Source of the DNA: Hyphomicrobium denitrificans 1NES1
GTDB taxonomy: Bacteria > Pseudomonadota > Alphaproteobacteria > Rhizobiales > Hyphomicrobiaceae
DNA: 64,000 nt
Direction of reading: 5' to 3'
Assembly (NCBI RefSeq): GCF_000230975.2
Contig: NC_021172.1
Location: 124,001 to 188,000, forward strand
Below the pieces are notes generated by a model. The model was not told the origin of the DNA. It saw nothing but the letters and a program-made list of their open reading frames with translations, and ran no database searches. Positions 32,449 through 42,276 of the stretch are shown one piece after another. Every line of letters begins with the position of its first letter. Within the stretch, counting starts at the first letter, position 1. The position numbers and the translations under genes were made by a program.

Positions 32449-34806
32449 CTAAAGATCCTCGCGCATCTTTTTCGCGGCTTCGACCATGTTCTTCAGCGCC
32501 GGCAGCACCTCGTCCCATTTTCGGGTTTTGAGGCCGCAATCTGGATTGATCCAGATCTGGTCCGGAGCAAGCCGTTCGCGCGCCTTGGCTATAAGATTGC
32601 TCATTTCGCCGACGCACGGGCATCTTGGCGAATGAATATCGTAAACGCCGGGTCCGATCTCGTTTGGATACTTGAACTCCGAAAAGCCATCGAGCAGTTC
32701 CATCTGCGAGCGTGACGTCTCGATCGAGATAACGTCGGCATCGAGCGCGGCAATGGCCTGCATGATATCGTTGAACTCGCCGTAGCACATGTGCGTATGG
32801 ATCTGTGTCAGATCCGAAGCTCCGCCTGCTGAAATACGGAAACATTGGACGGCCCAGTCGAGATAAGCCTGCCAATCCGTGTGCCGAAGCGGCAAACCTT
32901 CGCGCAGTGCCGGCTCGTCGATCTGGATGATACCGATGCCAGCTTTCTCAAGATCGACAACCTCGTCGCGAATTGCCAACGCAATCTGCCGACACGTCAC
33001 CGACCCCGGCTGATCATCGCGCACGAACGACCATTGCAGGATCGTTACCGGTCCGGTGAGCATGCCTTTGACAGGCTTATCCGTGAGAGACTGCGCGTAA
33101 GCCGACCAACGCACCGTCATCGGCTTCGGGCGAGACACATCGCCGAAAATGATCGGCGGCTTCACGTAGCGGGTCCCGTAGGATTGAACCCAGCCGTTCT
33201 GCGTAAATGCGAACCCCGAAAGCTGTTCGCCGAAATATTCGACCATGTCGTTGCGTTCGAACTCGCCATGAACGAGCACGTCGATGCCGAGGTTCTCCTG
33301 GATGCGTACGGCATTCTCGATCTCTTTCATGAGAAAAGCATCGTACGTGGCATCGTCGAGATCGCCGCGGCGATGGCCAGCGCGCGTTTTGCGGACCTCC
33401 TCGGTTTGCGGGAAAGAACCAATCGTCGTCGTCGGGAATTTCGGCAAAGCGAACCGCTTGCGCTGCTTGGCTTGACGCTCGGCAAAGGAGCCGGAGCGGT
33501 TGGCGTCGCCCGGAGTAATCGCCGCCATGCAAGCAGCGACCTTCTCATCGTGAACCCTTGCCGAGCTGGCTCGTGATTGTACCGCAGCTGCACTTGCCGC
33601 AAAGGCTTCCAGCGTTGCTTGTTTTCCCTCATTAGCGGCCCGGGTCAACGCCTGGATCTCGATCAGCTTCTGCTTTGAGAAAGCCAGCCACGACTTCAGC
33701 TCGTCATCAAGCTTCGTTTCGCCGTCAAGATCAACGGGCGTGTGCAAGAGCGAGCACGACGGCGCAATCTGAAGATTGTCGGGTCCGCGCGCTGCAAGTG
33801 CCTTTTCGATCAAGCCGGATGCGGCATTGAGATCGGTGCGCCAAATGTTGCGACCATCGACCACGCCGAGCGACAGAATCCGCGACTTCGGCCAGACCGA
33901 TAGCACGGAAACGAGCTGCGCCGGAGCGCGGACGAGATCGACGTGCAGTCCGTCTATCGGGAGCGACGCAACAAACGAAAGATTGTCGTCGAGCCTCTCG
34001 AAGTAGGTGGCAATGAGGATCTTGAGGCCGCTCTGGGATAGGGCAGTATAAGCCGTCCGCATGGCATCACGCTGTGCGTCGCTCAAATCCAAGCCGAGGA
34101 TCGGTTCATCGATTTGCACCCAATCCGCGCCCGCCTCAGAGAGCGCCGTGAGCACGTCGGCATAGACCGGCAGCAGGCGATCGAGGAGCGAAAGCGGATC
34201 GAGGTCCGGACTTTTCGCTTTTCCGAGCGAAAGATATGTCACGGGTCCAACAAGGACCGGTCGCGTATGAATGCCGAGCGCCTTGGCTTCCTTGAACTCA
34301 TCGATCACCTTACGGGATGCAAGCCGGAATTGCTGACCCTCGTAGAATTCCGGAACGATGTAGTGGTAATTGGTGTCGAACCACTTCGTCATTTCCATCG
34401 CAGGCGCCGCCGCCGATCCGCGTGCCATTGCGAAATAAGTATCGAGGTCCACGCTGCCCGACGTTGCGGCCGTTTCTGCGACATCGGCCATCATGGCGTG
34501 GGCGTTGGGCGTGCGGGCCGATGGCGAAAGTCGATCCCGATTGTTCCCGTTGGCTCGATAGCGCGGGGGAATCGCGCCAAGCATCGCCGTTGTGTCAAGA
34601 ACCTGATCGTAGAATGAGAAATCGTTCGAAGGGATCACCTCGATTCCGACATCGCGCTGCAGACGCCAATGGCGTTCGCGAAGTTTGGCACCGATTTTGC
34701 GAAGCGCAAGATAGTCGATCTCGCCTTTCCAGTACGCCTCGGTCGCTTTTTTCAGTTCGCGCTTGAGTCCTATGCGCGGAAAGCCAAGGTTTGCAGATTG
34801 AAGCAT
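32449..34806 (-). CDS. metE: Cobalamin-independent methionine synthase MetE
   Basis: A protein of about 785 residues that moves the methyl group of 5-methyl-tetrahydropteroyltri-glutamate to homocysteine to make methionine. It has both barrels of MetE. The N-terminal half starts LQSANLGFPRIGLKRELKKA. The C-terminal half has FPTTTIGSFPQTEEVRKTRA, GEFERNDMVEYFGEQLSGFA, GPVTILQWSFVRDDQPG, IQIDEPALREGLPLR, and the zinc ligands in HTHMCYGEFND and NPDCGLKTR. The start MLQSAN at 34806 is preferred to one 18 bases upstream. No cobalamin or SAM riboswitch was recognised upstream by eye. It is a single gene. Confidence 0.96.
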   Translation of the reverse strand: MLQSANLGFPRIGLKRELKKATEAYWKGEIDYLALRKIGAKLRERHWRLQRDVGIEVIPSNDFSFYDQVLDTTAMLGAIPPRYRANGNNRDRLSPSARTPNAHAMMADVAETAATSGSVDLDTYFAMARGSAAAPAMEMTKWFDTNYHYIVPEFYEGQQFRLASRKVIDEFKEAKALGIHTRPVLVGPVTYLSLGKAKSPDLDPLSLLDRLLPVYADVLTALSEAGADWVQIDEPILGLDLSDAQRDAMRTAYTALSQSGLKILIATYFERLDDNLSFVASLPIDGLHVDLVRAPAQLVSVLSVWPKSRILSLGVVDGRNIWRTDLNAASGLIEKALAARGPDNLQIAPSCSLLHTPVDLDGETKLDDELKSWLAFSKQKLIEIQALTRAANEGKQATLEAFAASAAAVQSRASSARVHDEKVAACMAAITPGDANRSGSFAERQAKQRKRFALPKFPTTTIGSFPQTEEVRKTRAGHRRGDLDDATYDAFLMKEIENAVRIQENLGIDVLVHGEFERNDMVEYFGEQLSGFAFTQNGWVQSYGTRYVKPPIIFGDVSRPKPMTVRWSAYAQSLTDKPVKGMLTGPVTILQWSFVRDDQPGSVTCRQIALAIRDEVVDLEKAGIGIIQIDEPALREGLPLRHTDWQAYLDWAVQCFRISAGGASDLTQIHTHMCYGEFNDIMQAIAALDADVISIETSRSQMELLDGFSEFKYPNEIGPGVYDIHSPRCPCVGEMSNLIAKARERLAPDQIWINPDCGLKTRKWDEVLPALKNMVEAAKKMREDL

Positions 34807-35226
34807 GATGGTCCTGCCTTTCAATATTCCAAATTAATTAGGCGGCGTCCTGCGTTGCGATCGGGAAGGGGTGGCCGTTTTTATCGATGGCGACCATCTG
34901 CGAAGCGCAGAACGCGCTGCGCGTTGCTTGGCAATATGATCGCAAAATATGGTGCGGCAAACGGCTGGGAAGGCAATCGTGGTCTTCGGTGCCGTACGTG
35001 ACACTGCATCTCTCGTGACACTAGACATTCTCGTAAAAGCATTTGTGTTCAACGCGCGACCGGACATTGAGCGCAGCCAATGTGATTATAGGGCTAACCT
35101 GAGGAAGTAGGTTAAAAGAGATTTGGCGCGCGGTGCTTGCGGGAGCCGCGTTCGATCCGCTCGTTCTCGAGGTCACGCGAACGGCGAACCGTCGGCCCGT
35201 TTCGAAAGGTGAAGCAACTCGCCCTC
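34807..35226. other. About 420-bp divergent intergenic region
   Basis: Lies between metE (minus) and the PfkB kinase (plus). A short minus-strand frame reads AFCASQMVAIDKNGHPFPIA before its stop at about 34837. It resembles the end of acyl-CoA thioesterases, but it is too short to trust. The promoters of both genes must be here. No clear box was found. Confidence 0.35.
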
Positions 35227-36120
35227 ATGAGCATCCTCGTCATCGGCAACGCAGTTTTAGACCGGTCCTTCCTTGTTGATCGGCTACCCTATCCGGGCGA
35301 GACGATGATCGCGCGCGATAGCCGTGTCGACTGCGGTGGCAAGGGCTTGAATCAGGCGGTCGCCGCTGCCCGAGCCGGTGCAACGGTTACTCTGCACGCG
35401 ATGGTGGGAGATGACGAACCGGGACGTAAGATATTGGCCGCTTTGCGGGAAGAGCAGATGGTGCTCCCTGCGAATCCTATTCGCTCCGGCCCAACGGATG
35501 AGGCCACTGTGCTATTGCTGCCCGGAGGTGAGAATTCGATTATCTGCTCGGCACATGCCACGGCGCACATTGATTTGCAATCGGGTCTCACTGCCCTTGA
35601 GCACTTTGGCTCAGACGATTGGCTCATTAGCCAAGGGAATACCGACCGCGCGACGACCGAGGATACTTTACTCTGCGCGCGAAGACGTAACGTCCGCACT
35701 ATTGTGAATCCTTCACCCCCGCTCTTCGACTACACGGGGCTATGGCCAATGATTGATATCCTCATCCTCAATGCCGGAGAAGCCCGCACACTTGGGGGTC
35801 ATGATGACTTCGATTTGGCAGCAGCACGAATGTTGGGGTTCGGGTGCCACAAGATCATAATTACTTTGGGACCAGATGGCGCGCGGATATATGGCTCGGA
35901 CCAACAGCGGCACTGCTCTGTCGCTGCGCCTGAGATGAAGATCGCTGATACGACCGGAGCTGGAGACACGTGTTGTGGCGTCATGGCCGCGGGACTTGAC
36001 GCCGGCCTGGATCTCGAGAGCGCCGTTGCGTGGGGTGTTCGCTGTGCGACCTTAAAGGCCACTCGCTGGGGTAGCCTGTCGGCGCTTCCCTCGCGCGAAG
36101 AGATTGACCGGCTACGTTAA
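35227..36120 (+). CDS. PfkB-family (ribokinase-like) sugar kinase
   Basis: A 297-residue kinase of the ribokinase superfamily. It opens with SILVIGNAVLDRSFLVDRLP, has the glycine-rich signature 1 DCGGKGLNQAVAAARAGATV, and the C-terminal signature 2 ADTTGAGDTCCGVMAAGLDA with the catalytic Asp in GAGD. This is the order found in ribokinases and adenosine/sugar kinases that phosphorylate a sugar hydroxyl with ATP. The substrate is not clear. The start at 35227 (MSILVIG) has an AAGGTGAAG site and matches the fold. A start 90 bases upstream would add an Arg-rich leader. Confidence 0.9.
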   Translation: MSILVIGNAVLDRSFLVDRLPYPGETMIARDSRVDCGGKGLNQAVAAARAGATVTLHAMVGDDEPGRKILAALREEQMVLPANPIRSGPTDEATVLLLPGGENSIICSAHATAHIDLQSGLTALEHFGSDDWLISQGNTDRATTEDTLLCARRRNVRTIVNPSPPLFDYTGLWPMIDILILNAGEARTLGGHDDFDLAAARMLGFGCHKIIITLGPDGARIYGSDQQRHCSVAAPEMKIADTTGAGDTCCGVMAAGLDAGLDLESAVAWGVRCATLKATRWGSLSALPSREEIDRLR

Positions 36121-36309
36121 GATGACGCGGAAAAGCCTTGGCGCAGCGCACCGCCGGGAGGTGTGAGAAGGTTACTCTCATCAACCAGGCGCAGGCCGAC
36201 GACGGCGCGGATGCTCCAAGCCTGTCCGAACTGCGTTTCAGTCAAGACAGTCGAAGCCGTGCCATCCGTCAGGGCTTCGCGCCAGCTCCGCTCGTCGATC
36301 ATCGCGTCG

Positions 36310-36587
36310 AGCGGGCTGCACGCTTGGACAGTGGGTTCAATCGGAACGATGACGTTAGCGGTCATGACGTGGGCGTCGCGCGTACATACAGGACGCTCGC
36401 CGACCGCATCCGCCGGAACCGTCGTGCTCTATGGGTTAGGGCTGATTGCGGGCTTGGACCGCCGCCGGCGTTTATCCGCAGTGGACGCTCGTGCTGTTGC
36501 CGCTATCCGGCCGTCGCTTGGATCGCAGCGTTCGGCGGCTTCGCGGTTCTTTACGGCTGCACGCTCGTTTTGCCGAGACTGGATTAG
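36310..36587 (+). pseudogene. nnrS C-terminal remnant (frameshifted)
   Basis: One frame reads AWTVGSIGTMTLAVMTWASR, then HTGRSPTASAGTVVLYGLGL. A second frame reads AVAWIAAFGGFAVLYGCTLV and LPRLD, ending at 36585-36587. Both parts resemble the last membrane helices of NnrS, a haem/copper membrane protein of the NO response (its 'GTMTLAVMTRASLGHTGR' and closing 'RPRLD' pattern). The frame change lies near 36420. The N-terminal part is absent. The remaining bases to 36870 show no gene. Confidence 0.6.
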
Positions 36588-36870
36588 AAGCGTTGCTGAC
36601 TCACCCATTGTTCCAAACGAGGCACCTTCAGAAATAGGGATCACGATAGTTGAATCGAACGATTGCCAATACGCGTTCGGCTCTTTTGCTTTTGCATTTC
36701 GCGCTGCTTTTGGATTTCGCGTACAGTGAGCTTTGGTAAACCGATGAAGTCCTCGCGAGTTCCATAAAAATTACCTCACGGGAACATTCGAAAATGTAAT
36801 TGGGAAATCATCCTCCATGAGCGTAACGCGCAACATCAGGCAAGACGCGGCACGTTCAAGGAGTATACAA

Positions 36871-38694
36871 ATGCGGAAAAGCGCATTCCTATTCGGCGTC
36901 AGTCTTGCGGTCTTGTCTGTAAGCCCCGCATCTGCAAACGAAAGCGTCTTCAAGGAGACGGAAAATCCCAGCAATTGGGCCATGCAGCAAGGAGACTATA
37001 GCAACCACCGCTATTCGAAGCTCGACCAGATCAACACGAAGAATGTCGGTTCATTACGCACGGAATGGACCTTTTCGACCGGCGTTCTCAGAGGTCATGA
37101 AGGCTCGCCTCTCGTCATCGGCAACCTGATGTACGTGCACACGCCCTTCCCCAATATCGTTTACGCACTCGACCTCGACAACAACGAGAAGATCGTCTGG
37201 AAATACACGCCAAAGCAAGATCCGTCGGTCATCCCTGTCATGTGCTGCGACACCGTCAACCGCGGGGTGCAATACGCCGATGGTACGATCTTCCTTTACC
37301 AGGCTGACACGACACTCGTGGCGCTTGATGCCAAGACGGGAAAGGAAAAGTGGAAAGTCGTCAACGGCGATCCGAAGAAGGGAGAGACCGGCACGAGCGC
37401 TCCTCTCATCGTCAAAGACAAGGTCATCGTCGGCATCTCCGGCGCTGAGTACGGCATCCGCGGACGCCTCACCGCCTACAATATTTCGGATGGCAAGCTT
37501 GCCTGGCGGGCGTGGTCGACCGGATCCGACAAAGACATATTGGTTGATCCCGAGCACACAATGTTTCTCGGCAAGCCGGTTGGAAAAGACAGCTCACTTT
37601 CGACATGGAACGGCGACCAATGGAAGATCGGCGGCGGATCGACATGGGGATGGTATTCCTACGATCCCAAGTTGAACCTGATCTATTACGGCACCGCCAA
37701 TCCAGGAACGTGGAACCCCGTACAGCGTGCCGGCCCCGATGGAAAACCCATCGATCAAAAGTGGACGATGACGATTTTTGCCCGCAACCCCGATACCGGC
37801 GTAGCGGCGTGGGCTTACCAGATGACGCCCTTCGACGAATGGGATTACGACGGCATCAATGAGATGATCTTGGCCGACGATATGACAATCAACGGCGAGA
37901 AACACAATGTCCTGGTCCATTTCGATCGCAACGGCTTCGCCTATACCCTCGATCGCAAGACAGGTATTCCTCTCGTCGCTGACAAATACGATCCGGTGGT
38001 GAATTGGGCGACAGCGATCAATCTCGATCCAAAAAGCGCCGAATATGGCCGACCGGAGCGCGTGGCAGCGAAGTCGACCTTCAAGAATGGGCAAGACAAC
38101 AACACCAAAGACGTCTGTCCAGCAGCCCTCGGATCGAAAGACGAGCAACCTGCGTCCTATTCACCGCAGACTAAGCTCTTCTATGTTCCGACCAACCACG
38201 TTTGCATGGATTACGAGCCGTTCAAGGTCTCCTACACGGCCGGCCAGCCCTATGTCGGCGCGACGCTATCCATGTACCCGCCGAAGGGCGAGCAAGGCCA
38301 CATGGGCAACTTCATTGCGTGGGACGCAAGCAAGGGCAAGATCGTCTGGTCGAAACCCGAAGAGTTCTCGGTGTGGTCGGGCGCGCTGACGACTGCTGGT
38401 GGCATCGTGTGCTATGGAACGCTCGAAGGATACTTCAAATGCCTCGACCAGAAGGATGGCAAGGAACTGTATAAATACAAAACGCCATCGGGTATCATCG
38501 GGAACGTCTTTACGTACGAGCACAACGGCAAACAATACATCGGCGTGTATTCGGGCGTCGGCGGTTGGGCGGGTATCGGCCTTGCTGCGGGCTTGACGAA
38601 TCCGACAGACGGCCTCGGCGCTGTCGGAGGCTATGCCTCGCTGGCGAATTACACGAACCTTGGCGGTTCCCTGACTGTATGGGCGCTTCCCTAA
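36871..38694 (+). CDS. xoxF: Lanthanide-dependent PQQ methanol dehydrogenase XoxF
   Basis: A 607-residue periplasmic quinoprotein. The signal peptide ([21 protein letters not shown]) precedes the eight-bladed propeller. The vicinal disulfide CC pair is at residues 125-126 ([10 protein letters not shown]). The catalytic Asp325 and the second Asp327, two residues later in EWDYDGIN, form the Asp pair that marks lanthanide-binding XoxF; calcium enzymes (MxaF) have Ala there. It oxidises methanol to formaldehyde or formate, with electrons passing to a cytochrome c. The ATG at 36871 has AAGGAG before it and is preferred to one 54 bases upstream. A strong terminator follows. No xoxG/xoxJ is directly beside it. 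Confidence 0.96.
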   Translation: MRKSAFLFGVSLAVLSVSPASANESVFKETENPSNWAMQQGDYSNHRYSKLDQINTKNVGSLRTEWTFSTGVLRGHEGSPLVIGNLMYVHTPFPNIVYALDLDNNEKIVWKYTPKQDPSVIPVMCCDTVNRGVQYADGTIFLYQADTTLVALDAKTGKEKWKVVNGDPKKGETGTSAPLIVKDKVIVGISGAEYGIRGRLTAYNISDGKLAWRAWSTGSDKDILVDPEHTMFLGKPVGKDSSLSTWNGDQWKIGGGSTWGWYSYDPKLNLIYYGTANPGTWNPVQRAGPDGKPIDQKWTMTIFARNPDTGVAAWAYQMTPFDEWDYDGINEMILADDMTINGEKHNVLVHFDRNGFAYTLDRKTGIPLVADKYDPVVNWATAINLDPKSAEYGRPERVAAKSTFKNGQDNNTKDVCPAALGSKDEQPASYSPQTKLFYVPTNHVCMDYEPFKVSYTAGQPYVGATLSMYPPKGEQGHMGNFIAWDASKGKIVWSKPEEFSVWSGALTTAGGIVCYGTLEGYFKCLDQKDGKELYKYKTPSGIIGNVFTYEHNGKQYIGVYSGVGGWAGIGLAAGLTNPTDGLGAVGGYASLANYTNLGGSLTVWALP

Positions 38695-38707
38695 ATGCCA
38701 GTCTATC

Positions 38708-38733
38708 AAGGGCGCGGCTTCGTCCGCGCCCTT
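38708..38733 (+). terminator. Intrinsic terminator after xoxF
   Basis: AAGGGCGCGG and CCGCGCCCTT form a perfect ten-base stem with loop CTTCGT, 13 bases after the xoxF stop. A C/T-rich run (CTCACCT) follows rather than a pure T run. It probably ends the xoxF transcript before the TonB receptor. Confidence 0.7.
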
Positions 38734-38846
38734 CTCACCTATGCTGCAGGAAGTGCCAAAACCTGCACTCTATCGGCGCAACTCATACAGGAGACCTGAC
38801 GGTCTTCCGCCACCCCTTGGCGATCAGCGGCGTCACGCGGCCGTAG

Positions 38847-38963
38847 TCAGTCAACCACGGCCTGCTTGTCGTTGAGGAGAGCCTCGCCACTATCGCCGTT
38901 CGCGGCGACCGCCTCGGGAAAAATGTGTTTCAACTCCTGCGCGATGAAGCCGATGAGATTTAA
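38847..38963 (-). pseudogene. Possible remnant of a tail-fibre/S74 chaperone domain
   Basis: The minus strand reads IGFIAQELKHIFPEAVAANG and on to a stop. This resembles the start of the intramolecular chaperone (peptidase S74) domain of phage tail-fibre-like proteins (GLIAQEV...FPEAV). Only about 38 residues are left and no longer gene surrounds it. Apart from this, 38734-39216 looks non-coding. Confidence 0.45.
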
Positions 38964-39216
38964 CCATCGGGAAGAACTCCCACTGTTCACCGATATCGGG
39001 AAAATATCCCGAGTTACAAAGGAATAAATTCCCGAATGACGTAGCACTGGAGCAACGCGCAGGCCCGAATGCGATCGTCCCTCTCCATTCAAGTGCCGGA
39101 AAGATTGACCTGCAATTGCAACGAATTATTCCTGCTTACTGGGGATGCAGGAGTCGCCAGGGAGTGTTGCCAACGCAACACTCTTGAAAGCGGCCCGCAA
39201 GCAGGGGGTAAAATTG

Positions 39217-41880
39217 ATGGCTGGACGGATCCTTGCGGCAGCATGGGGGCTCACCCTTGCTTTCGCAGTCGTTGGACCAGCCTCCGCGCTAGCGCAAGAA
39301 TCAGGCGGGGCGACGACAGCGCAACCGCCGGCCGCACCGAACGCGCCTTCACCTAACACACCGAGCGAGCAGACCGCTCCTACGCAGGCACCTTCTACGG
39401 AAACGCCAAATCAGCAATCGACGACACCGGGAACAGAAAATCCGAGCACGGTACTCCCAGAAGTGCAGGTGATCCAGCAACAGCAGAAAGCGAAGCCGAA
39501 ACCCGTCAAGCAGGCTGTGAAACCTAAGAAGGCCCCAACGCCTGTCGCAGCAGCGCCAGCGCCCCCGCCAAGTCCAGCCGCCATCGAAGCGGCTCAGCCG
39601 TCCGAGATAAAGATGTCCCCTGTTGCGGGGAGCGAAATTCCGCTCGCAAAAGTTCCAATTGGCGTGAGCAGTGTGACCGCGGCAGACGTCCAGCGCACCG
39701 GCGATGTGACCGTGCAGAATGTACTGGAAACGCGCGTTCCCGGCATCATCGTAAATGATATGCAGGGCAACGAATTCCAAACGGAAGTACAGTATCGCGG
39801 ATTTTCGTCGTCACCCGTCAACGGCGTGCCGCAAGGTCTGGCCGTCTATCAAAACGGCGTGCGCATCAACGAGGCGTTCGGCGACATCGTCAATTGGGAT
39901 TTCCTGCCGTCGAACGCAATCTCCAATATGACGGTGATGAGCAGCAACCCGGTGTTCGGCCTGAATGCCATCGGCGGCGCGATCAGCATCGATATGAGGG
40001 ACGGGTTCAACTTCCACGGCGCTGAATTTGACGTTCGCGGCGGTTCGTTCGGGCGCATCCAAGGTTCGGGAGCTATCGGGGCGCAAAGCGGCAACTGGGC
40101 CATGTTCATCGCGGCCGAGGACATCAACGACGACGGCTGGCGCCAGTTTTCGCCTGCTGAAATTCACCGCATGTACGCCGACCTTGGGTTCAAGAATCGC
40201 GATGCCGAGTTTCACGTCAATTTCACTGGCGCGGATAATTTCGTCGGCGCTGTAACGGCTGCGCCCGTTCAGTTGCTCGATGAAGGTTGGAACCGCGTCT
40301 ATACCAATCCGCAGACCACCCAGAATGACATGGAGATGGTCTCGATCAATGGGTCCGTGAAGGCGACGAATACGCTGACGTTCTCCGGCGTTACGTATTA
40401 CCGGCATTTCCAGCAGGCCCATCTCGACGGTAACATTTTGGAGGTGGAGGACTGCGGCGATGGCAACCTTTGTCTTGATGGCGACCCGCTGACGACCTCC
40501 GGAGGCGCCGAGATACCATCGTCCGTTGGCGGCGGCGCTCCGCTCGGATCGCTCGACCGGATATCCCAAAATACCGACAGTTTCGGCGGGTCGCTGCAGG
40601 CCGTCGAACGAGCAAAGCTTTTCGACCACAACAACCAGTTCCTGCTTGGCGGCAGCATCGATCACGGTCACGTCATCTATGGAGCAAACAGTGCCCTTGG
40701 TGCAATCGGACCGAATTTCACCATTTCGCCGCTCGGCATCCCCCTGACGGGGCCGGCGGATATCTCACCACGCAGTTTGACGACGACCAACGATTATTAC
40801 GGCCTCTATTTCACCGATACCTTCGACGTCAACGATCGCCTCAGTCTGACCGTCGGCGGACGCTACAACTTCGCAAGAGTGACGTTGGAAGACAAAACCG
40901 GCGAGGATCCGTTCTTGAACGGATCGCACACCTATCAGCGCTTCAACCCGATGGGTGGCGCAACGTATGAACTGGCAAAAGGCCTGACCTTCTATACGAG
41001 CTACGCCGAGGCGAACCGCGCACCGACGCCAGCCGAACTTGCGTGCGCCGATCCTGACAATCCTTGCATCATTGAGAGCTTCCTCACTGGCGACCCTCCG
41101 CTGAAACAGGTGGTGTCGCGCACCGGTGAAGTGGGATTTCGCGGCGAATCTCTAAACGCGCTGACGAATGAAAAGATCAACTGGAGCTTCGGACTCTTCA
41201 GGACGCTCAATCAAGACGATATCATTAGCGTTGCTTCCCCGACATCCGGACGCGGCTTCTTCCAGAATGCCGGCGATACCCTGCGCCAGGGTATCGAAGC
41301 GTCCATCAGCTACCAAACGCAGCGTTTGTTCCTTTATGCAAATTACGCCTTCATCGATCCGACGTTTCAATCGTCGCTCGAGCTTGCATCGCCGAACAAT
41401 CCGTCACCCGACGTCGTGCCCTGCGCTGGCGATCCGACCGAGAAATGCATCAACGTTCGGCCGGGTGACAGGCTTCCAGGCGTGCCTCGACACCGCTTCA
41501 AGGCCGGATTCGATTATTGGCTGACGCCGAAATGGAAGTTCGGCTCCGATCTCATCGCTTCAAGTGACCAAGTTTTCTTCGGTGATGAAGCAAACCTGAA
41601 CAAACCTCTTGCCGGCTACGCGCAGGTGAACCTTCACACCTCATACGACATCACCGATCACATCCAAATCTACGGATTGATCAACAACCTCTTCGACAAC
41701 CGCTATGGGACCTTCGGAAACTATTTCAACACCGCGGAAGGCACCGAAGCCTCCCTCGGTACGATCGATTTCATCGAAGGCACCGAAGCCTCCCTCGGTA
41801 CGATCGATTTCACCGACGCGCGGACCATCGTTCCTTCCATGCCGTTCGCCGCGTATGGTGGCATGAAGTTCAAGTTCTAA
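39217..41880 (+). CDS. TonB-dependent outer-membrane receptor
   Basis: An 887-residue receptor. It has a signal peptide (GRILAAAWGLTLAFAVVGPASA-like), then a long Pro/Gln/Lys-rich linker (about 25-125), the plug domain (VTAADVQRTGDVTVQNVLET, GFSSSPVNGVPQGLAVYQNG), and a beta barrel ending in SMPFAAYGGMKFKF with a closing Phe. It should carry a chelated ligand across the outer membrane. Next to xoxF, a lanthanide chelate is a tempting ligand but not proven; siderophore or other metals are possible. Residues 841-853 and 854-866 are a perfect-looking 13-residue tandem duplication near the C-terminus. The start at 39217 is chosen because the signal peptide begins there. Confidence 0.9.
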   Translation: MAGRILAAAWGLTLAFAVVGPASALAQESGGATTAQPPAAPNAPSPNTPSEQTAPTQAPSTETPNQQSTTPGTENPSTVLPEVQVIQQQQKAKPKPVKQAVKPKKAPTPVAAAPAPPPSPAAIEAAQPSEIKMSPVAGSEIPLAKVPIGVSSVTAADVQRTGDVTVQNVLETRVPGIIVNDMQGNEFQTEVQYRGFSSSPVNGVPQGLAVYQNGVRINEAFGDIVNWDFLPSNAISNMTVMSSNPVFGLNAIGGAISIDMRDGFNFHGAEFDVRGGSFGRIQGSGAIGAQSGNWAMFIAAEDINDDGWRQFSPAEIHRMYADLGFKNRDAEFHVNFTGADNFVGAVTAAPVQLLDEGWNRVYTNPQTTQNDMEMVSINGSVKATNTLTFSGVTYYRHFQQAHLDGNILEVEDCGDGNLCLDGDPLTTSGGAEIPSSVGGGAPLGSLDRISQNTDSFGGSLQAVERAKLFDHNNQFLLGGSIDHGHVIYGANSALGAIGPNFTISPLGIPLTGPADISPRSLTTTNDYYGLYFTDTFDVNDRLSLTVGGRYNFARVTLEDKTGEDPFLNGSHTYQRFNPMGGATYELAKGLTFYTSYAEANRAPTPAELACADPDNPCIIESFLTGDPPLKQVVSRTGEVGFRGESLNALTNEKINWSFGLFRTLNQDDIISVASPTSGRGFFQNAGDTLRQGIEASISYQTQRLFLYANYAFIDPTFQSSLELASPNNPSPDVVPCAGDPTEKCINVRPGDRLPGVPRHRFKAGFDYWLTPKWKFGSDLIASSDQVFFGDEANLNKPLAGYAQVNLHTSYDITDHIQIYGLINNLFDNRYGTFGNYFNTAEGTEASLGTIDFIEGTEASLGTIDFTDARTIVPSMPFAAYGGMKFKF
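41737..41814 (+). repeat. 39-bp in-frame tandem duplication in the TonB receptor
   Basis: Two 39-base units (41737-41775 and 41776-41814) are the same except at one base near the end. They encode EGTEASLGTIDFI and EGTEASLGTIDFT. The near-identity points to recent slippage or duplication. It falls in the last part of the barrel, probably in an outer loop. Confidence 0.9.
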
Positions 41881-42276
41881 GCTAAGTCTTGGCATGTACG
41901 GGAAGCAGCCAAACGATAATGCGGCGTTGGTCTATTGGCCGGGGTGAGGTAAGCTCGGTTGGCAGCGGCGTTTGATACGTTCGTGCGCGGCCCTGCTTGG
42001 TCTGGGCGTCGCTTGTGAATTTGTCGATAGCTTCTCACCTGATATGTCGTCGCGGCGCTCTCCCAGGCAATCGGGCAAACTCCAGTAACTGACTGCAATT
42101 TCTTACTCATGTCGCCAAGGCTGACCGAAGTGGCGAGGGCGCTGACGATTCAGACCTGCGCACCGAATGCGACACTCCTTGATTGGGAACACCTGAGCTT
42201 CAGTGATTTGCGTCAAGGCGCCGCGTTCCTAGCTCGGACTTACTGGCGAAATCCGTCAACCATTTGGGAGACGCTG

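Noticed and set aside
34837..34900. Thioesterase-like tail upstream of metE
   Set aside because: Only about 20 residues fit. This is too short to call a remnant gene.
34807..35060. Cobalamin or SAM riboswitch upstream of metE
   Set aside because: Looked for the B12-box and SAM-II/SAM-I-like core on the minus strand by eye and found no convincing match. A covariance-model search would settle it.
36117..36365. 82-codon minus-strand frame with a fairly protein-like composition
   Set aside because: It overlaps the nnrS remnant and the end of the PfkB gene on the other strand, with no ribosome site. The NnrS-like reading explains it better.
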